From Hymenobacter sp. IS2118 (GTDB lineage Bacteria; Bacteroidota; Bacteroidia; Cytophagales; Hymenobacteraceae): a stretch of 57,951 bases of DNA. Numbering within the stretch: the first letter of the stretch is position 1; every line of letters begins with the position of its first letter. The stretch is from the NCBI RefSeq assembly GCF_000715495.1, contig NZ_JNLX01000193.1, positions 1 to 57,951 of the forward strand, read 5' to 3'. Positions 17,573 through 26,294 of this stretch are shown here, one piece after another. A program made the position numbers and the translations under genes. The notes under the pieces were generated by a model that was not told where the DNA came from, did not search any database, and was given only the letters and a program-made list of their open reading frames with translations.

Positions 17573-19169
17573 AACCGCCGTAACAACGCGCCGAATAGCC
17601 GTAACGCTGTTTTTTGGTGGTTTACTGCTGCTGGGGCTGCTGCTCACCCCCGACTACGGCATGAGTTGGGACGAGCCCGCCGAGCGGGAGGCCGGCTACG
17701 TCAGCCTGCAGTACGTGGCCCAGCGCCTGGCGCCCTACGTGCCCCAAAGCCCTTATCTGACCGGCTGGCCCGTGTTGCGCACCTACCGCGACGCCGACCA
17801 CGGTGTGGCCTTTCAACTGCCCATGGCGGTGATGGAAGCCATTTTTTCGCGCCATGACTTACAACGCGCCTACTGGCTGCGGCACTTCCTCGTGTTCGGC
17901 ACTTTTGTGCTCGGAACCTGGGCCATATTTCGCCTGGCTTCGGCCCGATTCGCTAGCTGGAAATGGGGGCTGGTAGCGGCCGGAATTCTGGTGCTGTCGC
18001 CGCGCATCTTCGCCGAGGCCTTCTACAACTACAAGGATTTGGTGTTCATGAACCTGTTCGTGCTGGGCGGCTACACCCTCACGCGGCTGTTGCGGCGCCC
18101 CACAGCAGGACGGGCCGTAGTCCATGCCCTGGTGACGGCTCTGGCCACCGATGTCCGCATTATGGGGCTGCTGCTACCGGTGCTCACGCTGGGCTTTGGC
18201 GCACTGGAGTGGTGGGCGCGGCCGGTGCGGCGGCCGGCCCTGGTGCGCACGCTGGCTCTTTATTCGGCGGCGACGGGCCCTTTGGTGGTGCTGTTCTGGC
18301 CGTATCTGTGGGAAGCCCCGCTGCAACGGCTCTGGGAATGTTTCGGCAGCTACCGGCGCTACCGCCAAACCATGCAGGTGTTCTACCTGGGCCAGATGGA
18401 ATCCTGCCAGCGGCTGCCCTGGCACTACCTCGCGGTGTGGCTGCTGGTGACGACGCCAGTGGTGTACAGCCTGCTTTTTCTGGGTGGGGCCGGCGCAGTA
18501 TTGCGGGGCTTTTTCCGGCGGCCGGTGGCCTTTCTGCGGCGCACGGCGGGCCGGCGCGACCTGCTGTTCGGGGCGTGGTGCGTGGGGCCGCTGGTGCTGA
18601 TTGTGGCTATTCAGTCGGTGGTGTACGATGGGTGGCGGCACGTCTACTTTATATATCCGGCCTTCGTGCTGCTGGCCGTGCGGGGCTTGTGGGCCGGGGT
18701 ACAAGCCTACCAGGCGGCGGCACCGGGCTCGGCACGGCGGCGGCTGGGGCAGCTTGCGGGGGTACTGTTGGCCGCAGGGGTGGCGCACACTGCCGTGCGC
18801 CAGGTGGCCGACCATCCGCATCAGTACGCGTATTTCAGCTTTCTGCCGGGGCCGGTGGCCGGGCAGCTGTTCGAGCGCGACTACTGGGGCATTTCTACCG
18901 TGCACGGCCTGGCGTGGGTGTTGGCGAATGATAAGCGGATGACCATTACCCTCAGCGACACGCTTTACAGCAAGGATTTTATCGGCAATAATTTGCTCCT
19001 GCTACCCGCCGCCGACCAGGCGCGGGTTCGATTGGTGCCCCACCACCAGGCACAGTATTTTCTGGGCATGTATCGCTGGCATCCGGCGCCTTACGAAGCC
19101 ACTTATGACACGCCCGTTCATGCCGTTGAGGTGGACGGCTTGCCCATTCTCACGGTGTTTCGCCGGTAA
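17559..19169 (+). CDS. Multi-pass membrane protein, glycosyltransferase 39/ArnT-like
   Basis: 536 aa with about ten hydrophobic segments and a soluble C-terminal part. The first external loop contains DYGMSWDEPAEREAG, an Asp/Glu-rich loop like the one after TM1 of PMT/ArnT-type GT-C glycosyltransferases, where the acidic residue is catalytic. Other loops have SPRIFAEAFYNYKDL and a Tyr-rich YRRYRQTMQVFY. Such enzymes transfer sugars from polyprenyl-phosphate donors on the outer face of the inner membrane. The acceptor is unknown. It overlaps the GMC gene by 14 bases, but a shared pathway is not evident. Confidence 0.7.
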   Translation: MQRIRTAVTTRRIAVTLFFGGLLLLGLLLTPDYGMSWDEPAEREAGYVSLQYVAQRLAPYVPQSPYLTGWPVLRTYRDADHGVAFQLPMAVMEAIFSRHDLQRAYWLRHFLVFGTFVLGTWAIFRLASARFASWKWGLVAAGILVLSPRIFAEAFYNYKDLVFMNLFVLGGYTLTRLLRRPTAGRAVVHALVTALATDVRIMGLLLPVLTLGFGALEWWARPVRRPALVRTLALYSAATGPLVVLFWPYLWEAPLQRLWECFGSYRRYRQTMQVFYLGQMESCQRLPWHYLAVWLLVTTPVVYSLLFLGGAGAVLRGFFRRPVAFLRRTAGRRDLLFGAWCVGPLVLIVAIQSVVYDGWRHVYFIYPAFVLLAVRGLWAGVQAYQAAAPGSARRRLGQLAGVLLAAGVAHTAVRQVADHPHQYAYFSFLPGPVAGQLFERDYWGISTVHGLAWVLANDKRMTITLSDTLYSKDFIGNNLLLLPAADQARVRLVPHHQAQYFLGMYRWHPAPYEATYDTPVHAVEVDGLPILTVFRR

Positions 19170-19342
19170 AGGCAACGGTACCGAATGATGGTTCTGGAAG
19201 CGCCACGCTAACTTTTAGGCCTCTCCCACGGCCGCTCCTTTCCGGCCCCTCAACAAGGTGGTGGAACACGGTTTTTTCTGACTCAACGCACCTAATTGCA
19301 ACACGCTCCGTACTCGTCTCACCCATTCTATTCCGACGACCT

Positions 19343-19756
19343 ATGCGTTTTGCCTCTTTTTCCGTGCTGTGCCTGACTTCGGCGCTGGCCCTGAGCAGCT
19401 GCTCCCTGTTCCGCTCCCGCCCTGCTGCTGCCCCCGTCGTCGAAGCCGTGCGCACGGAGGATTCGCCCACACCCAAAACGGCCGCCCGCGACCTGGCCGA
19501 TGTCATGACCACCGAGCTCCAGCTCACGCCCGACCAGACCCAACGCGTGCGCACCGTGCTGAACGGCACCGTGGAGCAGGCCAATGCTGCCAAAGCGAAA
19601 TACGCGCCCAAGTCGCCGGAGCTAATGGCTGAGTTGAAACGCATCAACGTCAGCTCCCAACAAGAGCTGCAAGTGATACTGGGGCCCACCAAATTCAAGC
19701 AGTTGCAAGCCAGCCGCCGCAAAATGGCCGCCGAGATGCAGCAGCGCCGACAGTAG
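19343..19756 (+). CDS. Small lipoprotein with Spy/LTXXQ-like helical region
   Basis: 137 aa. The lipobox ALSSC at about residues 16-20 marks it as a lipoprotein. The mature part is helical and charged: ELQLTPDQTQRVRTVLN resembles the LTPEQ motif of Spy/CpxP-like or heavy-metal sensor proteins, followed by a second helix pair ending KQLQASRRKMAAEMQQRR. These periplasmic proteins act as chaperones or stress sensors. Family membership is weak and the function not known. Neighbours give no clear pathway. Confidence 0.7.
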   Translation: MRFASFSVLCLTSALALSSCSLFRSRPAAAPVVEAVRTEDSPTPKTAARDLADVMTTELQLTPDQTQRVRTVLNGTVEQANAAKAKYAPKSPELMAELKRINVSSQQELQVILGPTKFKQLQASRRKMAAEMQQRRQ

Positions 19757-19771
19757 CCAAAACAGCCGTTG

Positions 19772-20398
19772 CTACGGATATTCCGGGGCCGAAATCAGCG
19801 CCAGAGGCGCCACATCGGTATCGTCGTACACATCGGCCAGGGGCAGCAGCAGGTTCAGGTCCGGAATATTCAGCACGTCGGCAGGGTCGCTGAGCACGGT
19901 GTAAATCCACTGGCCAGCATCATCGCGCCGAAACCATTCCAGCACCCAGGCCGTCTGCGAAACCAGCATGTAATGCCGCAGGGAGGGGATTTTCTTGTAC
20001 TGATTGAACTTCCGGCTGCGGTCATACTCGGCCGTGGAAGGGGACAGGACTTCCACAATGAGCACGGGCTGGCGCACCAGATAAGGGTCGCGGCGGTCAC
20101 CGGGGTCGCAACTAACCACTACGTCAGGATAGGTGTAGTGGAAATCGTCCTGCACGGCTAGCCGCACATCTTCCATAAAGACTTGGCATCCTTTGCCCCG
20201 AAGGCCCGCCCGGAGCGCTAGGGTAATATTCTGCGTAATCAGGTTGTGCGCCTTGGTACCGCCCGCCATCGCGAAAACCTCACCATCGAAATACTCGTGC
20301 CGCACCTCACTCCGGGCTTCCAGCGCAATGTATTCTTCGACGGTGTACTGACGTTGGGTTTCGGGCTGTCCCATAATTTGGTGGAAAATTACGTTCAA
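19772..20398 (-). CDS. Uma2 family protein (DUF820, PD-(D/E)XK fold)
   Basis: 208 aa, or 200 aa if translation starts at the in-frame ATG at 20374, which gives MGQPETQRQYTVEEY and fits relatives better. The nuclease-like core is visible: EYFDGEVFAMAGGT, DFHYTYPDVVVSCD, VLIVEVLSPSTAEYDRSRK and KIPSLRHYMLVSQ. Asp of YPDVVV, Glu of LIVEVLS and the following Lys form the PD-(D/E)XK site. Uma2 proteins are numerous in Bacteroidota and cyanobacteria, and their roles are mostly unknown. It converges on the lipoprotein gene with a 15-base gap. Confidence 0.85.
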   Translation of the reverse strand: MNVIFHQIMGQPETQRQYTVEEYIALEARSEVRHEYFDGEVFAMAGGTKAHNLITQNITLALRAGLRGKGCQVFMEDVRLAVQDDFHYTYPDVVVSCDPGDRRDPYLVRQPVLIVEVLSPSTAEYDRSRKFNQYKKIPSLRHYMLVSQTAWVLEWFRRDDAGQWIYTVLSDPADVLNIPDLNLLLPLADVYDDTDVAPLALISAPEYP

Positions 20399-20487
20399 AG
20401 GTCAGTGTTATGTATTGACTTATAGCGAGCCATTGCAAGCAGCCTGCTTTTTAAGACTACCAAGACTCACGCACGGTATGAAATGCG

Positions 20488-20547
20488 CTTTTCCCGCAGA
20501 GGTAGCAGATTTTTTGACGTTCAACTCTGCGGACCTCTGCGGAAAAG
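20488..20547. repeat. Inverted repeat, CGCAGAGG type
   Basis: The left arm CTTTTCCCGCAGAGGTAGCAGA (20488-20509) pairs imperfectly with TCTGCGGACCTCTGCGGAAAAG (20526-20547). It is related in sequence and shape to the element at 6888-6978. It sits in the 238-base gap between the divergent Uma2 and convergent aldehyde dehydrogenase ends; no gene is seen there. Confidence 0.7.
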
Positions 20548-20636
20548 ACAGTTAGCATAAGTCGTCAGGTATTTAAAACGGGGGTTTCGTCACATCGAGG
20601 CCATTTTCTGACAGCAATACACCACACCGTGTCGCG

Positions 20637-22100
20637 CTACAAGTATTTCACCAGCAGCCCAATCAACTTGCGCACTTTGGGCGTGTAGGGCGGGTACATG
20701 GCTTTAATGCCGGTGAAGCCCACGCGCTGGCGCATCACGCCCTTTTCGTTGCTGAACGCCAGGAAACCGGAGTGGCCGTGGGCCTTGCCGAGGCCAGAGT
20801 TGCCCACGCCGCCGGTGGGCAGCTCCGGATGCGCAAAGTGCAGCACCGTTTCGTTGATGCCCGCGCCGCCGGCCGAGATATTGTCCAGCAAGTAGCGGCG
20901 GTTTTCGGCGTTGCTGCTGAATACATATTGGGCCAGCGGCTTGAGGCGGGCGTTGACGTAATCCGTCGTTTCGCTCAGGGTTTTGAAGGTGAGCACAGGC
21001 AGTAGCGGCCCAAAAATCTCCTCCTCCAGAATGCGGGCGCCGGCCGGCACGTTGGTCAGGATAGTGGGCTCGATGTAGTTGTGCGCGGAATCGACGGTGC
21101 CGCCGGCGGCTACGGTGGCGCCCCGGGTCTGGGCATCCTCAAGCAAGCCGGCCAGGCGGGCAAAGTGGTGCTGGTTCACCACGCGGGCCAAAGATTCAGA
21201 TTGCTGAATGCCGGCCCCGTCGGGGTTGTAGGCGCGCTGAATGGCCGCCGTGAGTTCCTGGAGCAGCGCCGGCTGCACGCTTTCCTGCACCAGCAGGTAG
21301 TCGGGTGCCACGCAGGTCTGGCCGTTGTTGAGGAATTTGCCCCACACGATTTTCTCGGCGGCGTCGCGCAGGTCGGCCGTTTCGTCCACCACGGCGGGGT
21401 TTTTGCCGCCCAACTCCAGCGTGAGGCCGCTGAGATGCTGGGCCGCGGCGCGCATCACAATTTTGCCTACTTCGGGGCTGCCGGTGAAGAAAATATGGTC
21501 CCAGGGCAGCTTTAGCAACTCGGTGGCCACCTCCTTATCGCCCTGAACAAGGGCTACTTCCTCGGGCAAAAACAGCTCCTCGCACATGCGCTGCAGTAGG
21601 GCCGACGTAGCGGGCGTCTGCTCCGCCGGCTTGATGAGCACGGCGTTGCCGGCCGCGATAGCCGAGATGAGCGGACCCACGGCCAGGTAAAACGGGTAGT
21701 TCCAGGGCGAGATAATCAAAACCACGCCCTTGGGCTCGAACTGCACCCAGGAAGTGGTTCCCAGCAGCGCCATCGACGAGCCCACCGACCGTGGCTCCAT
21801 CCAGTGCTTCAGGTGCTTGGCGGTGTGCTTGAGCTCGACCAGCGAAGTCCAGATTTCGGTCATGTCCGTTTCGGCGGTCGGCTTGCGAAAGTCCAGGTGC
21901 AGCGCCTCGTGAATGGCCGTCCGGTTGGCGTGCAGCCAGTCCTGGAGCTTTTGCAGGCGGGCACGGCGCTCGCTCACACCTTCGCGCCGCAGGGCCGGCG
22001 CCCGCTGGCGTAAAGCGTCAAATTGCGCCTGGAAGGCATTAGCCGCTGGCAAAGCGGCTGAGGTGGGCGGAGTAGCGGGCGCTGAAACAGTTGGTTGCAT
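20637..22100 (-). CDS. Aldehyde dehydrogenase (NAD(P)+-dependent, class 3-like)
   Basis: 487 aa from the ATG at 22098-22100; an upstream extension in frame runs into repeat DNA and is not used. Features: IISPWNYPFYLAVGPLISA (NAD-binding and transition-state Asn), FFTGSPEVGK (cofactor loop), LELGGKNPAVV (general-base Glu), NNGQTCVAPDY (catalytic Cys) and EEIFGPLLPVL. The C-terminal membrane-proximal region (YPPYTPKVRKLIGLLVKYL) is like fatty aldehyde dehydrogenases of the ALDH3 group. It oxidises aldehydes to acids; long-chain or aromatic aldehydes are likely. It stands alone. Confidence 0.92.
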   Translation of the reverse strand: MQPTVSAPATPPTSAALPAANAFQAQFDALRQRAPALRREGVSERRARLQKLQDWLHANRTAIHEALHLDFRKPTAETDMTEIWTSLVELKHTAKHLKHWMEPRSVGSSMALLGTTSWVQFEPKGVVLIISPWNYPFYLAVGPLISAIAAGNAVLIKPAEQTPATSALLQRMCEELFLPEEVALVQGDKEVATELLKLPWDHIFFTGSPEVGKIVMRAAAQHLSGLTLELGGKNPAVVDETADLRDAAEKIVWGKFLNNGQTCVAPDYLLVQESVQPALLQELTAAIQRAYNPDGAGIQQSESLARVVNQHHFARLAGLLEDAQTRGATVAAGGTVDSAHNYIEPTILTNVPAGARILEEEIFGPLLPVLTFKTLSETTDYVNARLKPLAQYVFSSNAENRRYLLDNISAGGAGINETVLHFAHPELPTGGVGNSGLGKAHGHSGFLAFSNEKGVMRQRVGFTGIKAMYPPYTPKVRKLIGLLVKYL

Positions 22101-22191
22101 AAGCAGGAGCGATGAGCAAGCCGACCATTCGGAACCGACTCGCTGAAAGATACGTGGTTCACTCCCTAGAGTGGTTCCCGATTTGTTGGAC

Positions 22192-22268
22192 GGAATTAAA
22201 AATGAAGAATTAAAAATTAAAAAACTGACTGTCAATTTTTTAATTTTTAATTCTTCATTTTTAATTCC
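22192..22268. repeat. Perfect AT-rich 33-bp inverted repeat (AATTAAAAAT family)
   Basis: The arms 22192-22224 and 22236-22268 are perfectly complementary over 33 bases with an 11-base loop; each arm has GAATTAAAAATGAAGAATT. In a GC-rich genome this AT-rich palindrome stands out. Read in one frame the right arm encodes a hydrophobic string (FLIFNSSFLI), read the other way a hydrophilic one (IKNEELKIKN), which matters for copies found in coding sequence at 31814-31903 and 35467-35499. The rest of the gap 22101-22402 shows no gene. Confidence 0.92.
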
Positions 22269-22402
22269 TTCAAAAGCGGTACACGAACCCCAAAACCGCG
22301 CTAACGGGTGGCAAAAAACTTCCGGAGGGTTTGCCGCCGACGCCCCCGCGCCAAGTGGCGTCGGCCTGGTTGCCGATGCAAAATAGGTGGGCGCGATGCT
22401 GG

Positions 22403-22780
22403 CTATTTCACCACCAGGCTGCCGCGCAGCATGCCCATGCCGCAGGTAAACGTGAACGTGCCCGCCTGCTGCGGCAGCAGCTCCACCAGCGTGGTTTTAA
22501 AAGCCGGCAAGTCGCGGCGTATGCTGAAATCGGGCATCAGCAACTCCTCCGAGCAGGAGTTTTCCTCGTCGCGGTAGAAGCTGAGCTGCACGGGCTTGCC
22601 GCGCTCCACTTCGATGACGTCGGGCGAGTATCCGCCTTTCACGGTGATGTCTACTTCCTGCACGCCGCCCGACGAGGAAACGGCGCTGGCCGTTTGGCGG
22701 GCCGAAAAGAAGAAGTACCAGATAACGAAGGCAGAAAGGGCCAGGCCCGTCAGGGTCACAATGATTTCGGGGGTATCCAT
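22403..22780 (-). CDS. Membrane-anchored cupredoxin-like protein
   Basis: 125 aa. One N-terminal transmembrane segment (about residues 6-26) is followed by a cupredoxin-like beta domain of 85 residues: VDITVKGGYSPDVIEVERG, PVQLSFYRDEENSCSEELLMPDF, and GTFTFTCGMGMLRGSL at the C-terminus. Cys in ENSCSEEL and Cys-Gly-Met-Gly-Met are candidate copper ligands, a pattern found in Bacteroidota proteins encoded next to copper ATPases. It probably binds copper on the periplasmic side. It is just downstream of the CopA gene on the same strand, separated by AT-rich repeats. Confidence 0.82.
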   Translation of the reverse strand: MDTPEIIVTLTGLALSAFVIWYFFFSARQTASAVSSSGGVQEVDITVKGGYSPDVIEVERGKPVQLSFYRDEENSCSEELLMPDFSIRRDLPAFKTTLVELLPQQAGTFTFTCGMGMLRGSLVVK

Positions 22781-22786
22781 GTTTTT

Positions 22787-22922
22787 GAATTAAAAATGAT
22801 GAATTAAAAATTAAAAATTAGTCCTGCGACTCCTGAATACAGTGGCGCTGCTACACGTGAATAGAGTGGCGCTGCTGCACGCAAAAACGCGCATTTTTAA
22901 TTCAACATTTTTAATTTTTAAT
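22787..22922. repeat. AT-rich inverted repeat pair with a 24-bp tandem duplication inside
   Basis: A GAATTAAAAATGATGAATT-type arm (about 22789-22820) and its inverted partner (about 22892-22921) flank a short GC-rich centre. The centre contains a direct tandem duplication, 22835-22858 and 22859-22882, of a unit like GAATACAGTGGCGCTGCT; the two copies differ at three positions. The right arm supplies the last codons (Ile-Lys-Asn) and TAA stop of the CopA gene. Confidence 0.85.
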
Positions 22923-25184
22923 TGGAGCGAAGCTCCTGAGCCGCAGCGAATTGGTGAGTACCGATACCGAGCTCAGGGCCATGGCGCCGGCCGCCAGCAT
23001 GGGCGAGAGCAAAATGCCGAAGAAGGGATAGAGCAGCCCGGCCGCCACCGGAATGCCCAGCGTGTTGTAGACGAAGGCGAAAAACAGGTTCTGCTTGATG
23101 GTGCGGATGGTTTGCCGGCTCAGCTCAATGGCCGTGACCACGCCCTGCAAATCGGAACGCATGAGCGTGATGCTGGCGGCTTCCATGGCCACGTCGGTGC
23201 CGCCGCCCATGGCCAGGCCAATGTCGGCCTGCGCCAGGGCGGGCGCGTCGTTGATGCCGTCGCCCACCATGGCCACGATGCGGCCCTCGGCCTGCAGCTC
23301 CTTCACTTTGCCGGCCTTGTCGGCGGGCAGCACTTCGGCAAAGTAGCGCGTGACGCCCACCTGCCCGGCCACCTGGGCCGCCGTTTGCGGGTTGTCGCCC
23401 GTCATCATCACCACTTCGATGCCCATGGCCTGCAGCCGCTGGATGGCGGCGGCGGATGTTTCGCGCACGGTGTCGGCCACCCCAACGAGGCCTACGGCTT
23501 GCTTATCCACGGCGACGTAGAGCACGGTTTTGGCCTGGGCCAACAGTTCATCGGCCTGCTGGCGCACGGCCGGGGAAAGGCTGATGCCGGCTTCGTCAAG
23601 CAGGCGGAAGTTGCCGATGAGCACCGCCTGGCCATTTACCGTGGCTTCGGCGCCCTTGCCCTCGATGGCCCGGAAGCCAGTGGCGGTCAGCACCGCCGCC
23701 TGCTGGGCCTCGGCGTAGCGCACCACGGCCTCAGCCAGCGGGTGTTCCGACTGCCGCTCCACGGCCGCCACTACCTGCAGCAGGGTGCTGGTGTCCTGGC
23801 CTGCGGCCGGGACGAAATCCGTCACCGCCGGCTCGCCGCGGGTGATGGTGCCGGTTTTATCGAGCAGCACGGTGTTTACCTGGTAGGCTTTTTCCAGGGC
23901 CTCGGCGTTGCGGATGAGCACGCCGTGCTCGGCCCCTTTGCCGGTGCTCACCATGATGGCCGTGGGCGTGGCCAGCCCCAGCGCGCAGGGACAGGCAATG
24001 ATGAGCATGGCCACAAAGTTGACCAGGGCCAGCGGCAGGCGGGATTCTGCGGGAGCCAAATCAAACCACAATACGAAGGTGAGAATGGCAATAACGACCA
24101 CCGTGGGCACGAAAATGGCGCTAACCTTGTCGGCCAGCCGCTGAATGGGCGCGCGGCTGCCCTGGGCGTCTTCCACCAGCTTCACAATCTGCGAAAGCAT
24201 GGTATCGGCGCCCACTTTGGTCACGCGGAAGCGGAACGAGCCGGTCTTGTTGAGGGTGGCGCCGAACACCGGGTCGCCCGCTTTTTTCTCCACCGGCAGG
24301 CTTTCGCCGGTGAGCATGGCTTCGTCCACGGCCGAATGGCCTTCTTCGATGAGGCCGTCGGTGGCCACTTTTTCGCCGGGACGCACCACAATGAGGTCGT
24401 TGAGCTGCACCTGTTCGATGGGCACGTCCATTTCCTGGCCGTTGGAGCGCACCACGCGGGCGGTTTTAGCCTGCAGCCCAATCAGGGCTTTCATGGCCGC
24501 GGAAGTCTGGGTTTTAGCCCGCAGCTCCAGTACCTTGCCCAGCAGAATCAGGGCAATGATGGTGGCCGTGGTGTCGTAGTACACTTCCGGCATCAGGCCC
24601 CGGCTGGTGAAGAAGCCGGGCACCACGGTGGCGGCCAGGCTGTAGAGAAAGGCCGCGCCGGTGCCCACGGCAATGAGCGTATCCATGTTGGCGGACCGGT
24701 GCCGGAAGCCGTTCCAGGCCGAGGTGTAGAACTCGCGGCCGCTGTAGGCCAGCACGGGCAGCGTGAGCAGCAGCAGGGCGTAGTTGAGCCATTGCATGTT
24801 GATGCGCGCCATCATGGCGGGCCACAGCATAAGCATGCTCAAGGGCATGATGACGGCGGCCAGCCCCGCGGCCACCCAGAAACGGCGCTTGAGCTTGCCG
24901 TAAGCCAGGGTTTTCTGCTGGTCGATTTCGGCCTGGCGGTCGGCGGCGCTGGTGTCGGGCTTGCGCTCCGTGACGCCGTAGCCGGCCTGCACCACGGCTT
25001 CTTTGAGCGTGGCCGGGGTGGCCTGGGCGGGCAGGTAGTCGACGGTGGCCTTTTCGGTGGCAAAGTTGACCACGGCCCGTTGCACGCCGGGCGTGCGGCT
25101 CAGGGACTTCTCGACGAAAGACGCGCACGAGGCGCAGGTCATGCCTTCAATGTCGAGGGTTTCGGTTTTGGTGGTAGGTTCCAT
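22911..25184 (-). CDS. copA: Copper-translocating P1B-type ATPase (CopA-like)
   Basis: 757 aa from the ATG at 25182-25184, which gives the normal N-terminus. Order: one HMA domain with GMTCASC (residues about 14-20), eight transmembrane helices, actuator loop with TGES, the Cu(I)-transport motif CPCALGLATP, phosphorylation motif DKTGTITRG, SEHPLAEA nucleotide motif and GDGINDAPALAQAD. These identify a Cu(I)/Ag(I) exporter from cytoplasm to periplasm. An upstream frame extension has no domain character and is rejected. The C-terminal IKN and stop come from an AT-rich repeat, so the original C-terminus may have been altered. It is followed by the cupredoxin gene. Confidence 0.96.
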   Translation of the reverse strand: MEPTTKTETLDIEGMTCASCASFVEKSLSRTPGVQRAVVNFATEKATVDYLPAQATPATLKEAVVQAGYGVTERKPDTSAADRQAEIDQQKTLAYGKLKRRFWVAAGLAAVIMPLSMLMLWPAMMARINMQWLNYALLLLTLPVLAYSGREFYTSAWNGFRHRSANMDTLIAVGTGAAFLYSLAATVVPGFFTSRGLMPEVYYDTTATIIALILLGKVLELRAKTQTSAAMKALIGLQAKTARVVRSNGQEMDVPIEQVQLNDLIVVRPGEKVATDGLIEEGHSAVDEAMLTGESLPVEKKAGDPVFGATLNKTGSFRFRVTKVGADTMLSQIVKLVEDAQGSRAPIQRLADKVSAIFVPTVVVIAILTFVLWFDLAPAESRLPLALVNFVAMLIIACPCALGLATPTAIMVSTGKGAEHGVLIRNAEALEKAYQVNTVLLDKTGTITRGEPAVTDFVPAAGQDTSTLLQVVAAVERQSEHPLAEAVVRYAEAQQAAVLTATGFRAIEGKGAEATVNGQAVLIGNFRLLDEAGISLSPAVRQQADELLAQAKTVLYVAVDKQAVGLVGVADTVRETSAAAIQRLQAMGIEVVMMTGDNPQTAAQVAGQVGVTRYFAEVLPADKAGKVKELQAEGRIVAMVGDGINDAPALAQADIGLAMGGGTDVAMEAASITLMRSDLQGVVTAIELSRQTIRTIKQNLFFAFVYNTLGIPVAAGLLYPFFGILLSPMLAAGAMALSSVSVLTNSLRLRSFAPIKN

Positions 25185-25563
25185 AAGTAAAGCAAAAAGG
25201 GAGCAAGGCAGGGGCAGCTTTGGCTGAAACCCAGGCTTGAAATCACGCAACAAAGGAACGAGCCACCAGTGCGAACCCTGGTACGGAATCCGACCTAAAA
25301 CATGCAAAATTCGCACCGTGCCACTTTCAAGCCCAGCCAACAACATCTGACTCCACAGTTGCATAATTTGGCCCAGCGCCCTGGGAGTTGCAAACGGAGC
25401 GTAGCCGCAGATAAGGCCGCTGCGGCCATCCGATGCAACTTTTGGCCACAGCAACAGGAAGCCCAAGCGGCGCTGTGCGAAACTCTTTCAGCGTAACTGC
25501 AGTAATGACTGGGCCATTTGCGTCGTAACGTGTGCTTACTTTTGCGGTTGCTTAGTCCCCGTC
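25185..25563. other. Intergenic region between divergent copper genes, no gene seen
   Basis: This 379-base gap separates the leftward CopA gene and the rightward small Cys-rich protein gene, so it should hold the promoters for both halves of the copper island. A good match for the rightward promoter is at 25517-25544. No clear CueR-type dyad or promoter toward CopA was recognised. An upstream in-frame extension of CopA reads through part of it but has no domain character. Confidence 0.6.
25517..25544 (+). promoter_or_regulatory. Bacteroidota promoter (TTTG -33, TACTTTTG -7)
   Basis: TTTG at 25517-25520 and TACTTTTG at 25537-25544, separated by 16 bases, match the Bacteroidota -33/-7 arrangement. 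It is 19 bases before the ATG of the Cys-pair protein and is the best candidate to start transcription of the rightward copper genes. Confidence 0.6.
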
Positions 25564-26052
25564 ATGTTCCGTAGCCTGTTCCCCTTCCGCCGTTTGCTGG
25601 CGACGAGCTTCCTGCTCGTCTTCGTCAACGTGTTTGCGGGCCAGTGCTACTGCGCCGGGATGCGCCAGGCGGCAGCAATTGGCTTAGCGCAGAACAAACC
25701 GGCCGCCCGGCCCGCCCCCATGGCACCGGGCCACGCCTGCTGTCAGGCCACGGCTCGCAAGGGCAAAGTGGCCACGCGCCCGGACGCCAAGCAGCAGCAC
25801 CAGCAGAAGCATTCCGATAAGGGCGACTGCTGCAAGGACAAGTCGGCTACGCTACTCTCGTCGCTGACGACGCCGGCGGAGAAGCAGCTGTTTGCCCTCG
25901 CTCCGGCCCTGCTGCCGACGGCCACGGCCTTCCATTTTCGCCCCGCCGCGGGCGCGTGGAACCCGGCCCGCGCGGTAACCCTGGTGCTCCGGGAGCACCT
26001 GCCGCCCAAAATCCCCGACATCCGAATTTTCATTCAGTCCTTGACGGTCTGA
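25564..26052 (+). CDS. Small secreted Cys-pair protein, HYC_CC_PP-like
   Basis: 162 aa with a hydrophobic N-terminus (RRLLATSFLLVFVNVFAG) and then GQCYCAG, GHACCQA and GDCCKDK, giving two vicinal Cys pairs plus a C-x-C, with a His-rich spacer (KQQHQQKHSDKGD). The C-terminus LPPKIPDIRIFIQSLTV carries the Pro-Pro ending. This pattern of YC, CC and PP fits the small HYC_CC_PP group found near metal genes in Bacteroidota. A metal-binding or sensing role in the envelope is inferred. Assignment is by pattern only. Confidence 0.65.
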   Translation: MFRSLFPFRRLLATSFLLVFVNVFAGQCYCAGMRQAAAIGLAQNKPAARPAPMAPGHACCQATARKGKVATRPDAKQQHQQKHSDKGDCCKDKSATLLSSLTTPAEKQLFALAPALLPTATAFHFRPAAGAWNPARAVTLVLREHLPPKIPDIRIFIQSLTV

Positions 26053-26294
26053 TTGGTTTGACGCGCTGAGGCTCGCCCCGGCATAGCATTGCTATGTCCC
26101 GGGGCGAGCCTTTCCGTTTGTCCGCCGCGCCGGCCTTTTGGGGGCTTTATTTCTTGGATTACCCTGAAAAGCTCCCGCAAACCGGCTGCCGGCTTGTCGC
26201 CGCGAGAACTACCGTAGGGGCTGCTAAGGCAGGCTTGGCTCGCAGCCACAATTCGGCACAGCCACAGCAATTCTTTCCTCTTTTTATTTTTACT

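Noticed and set aside
22842..25190. A 782-codon open frame on the plus strand opposite copA
   Set aside because: It shadows the CopA gene, lacks any motif and is His/Gly-rich as expected of an antisense frame in GC-rich DNA.
25185..25466. N-terminal extension of CopA by 94 residues
   Set aside because: It runs through the promoter region and shows no domain; the ATG at 25182-25184 gives the normal start.
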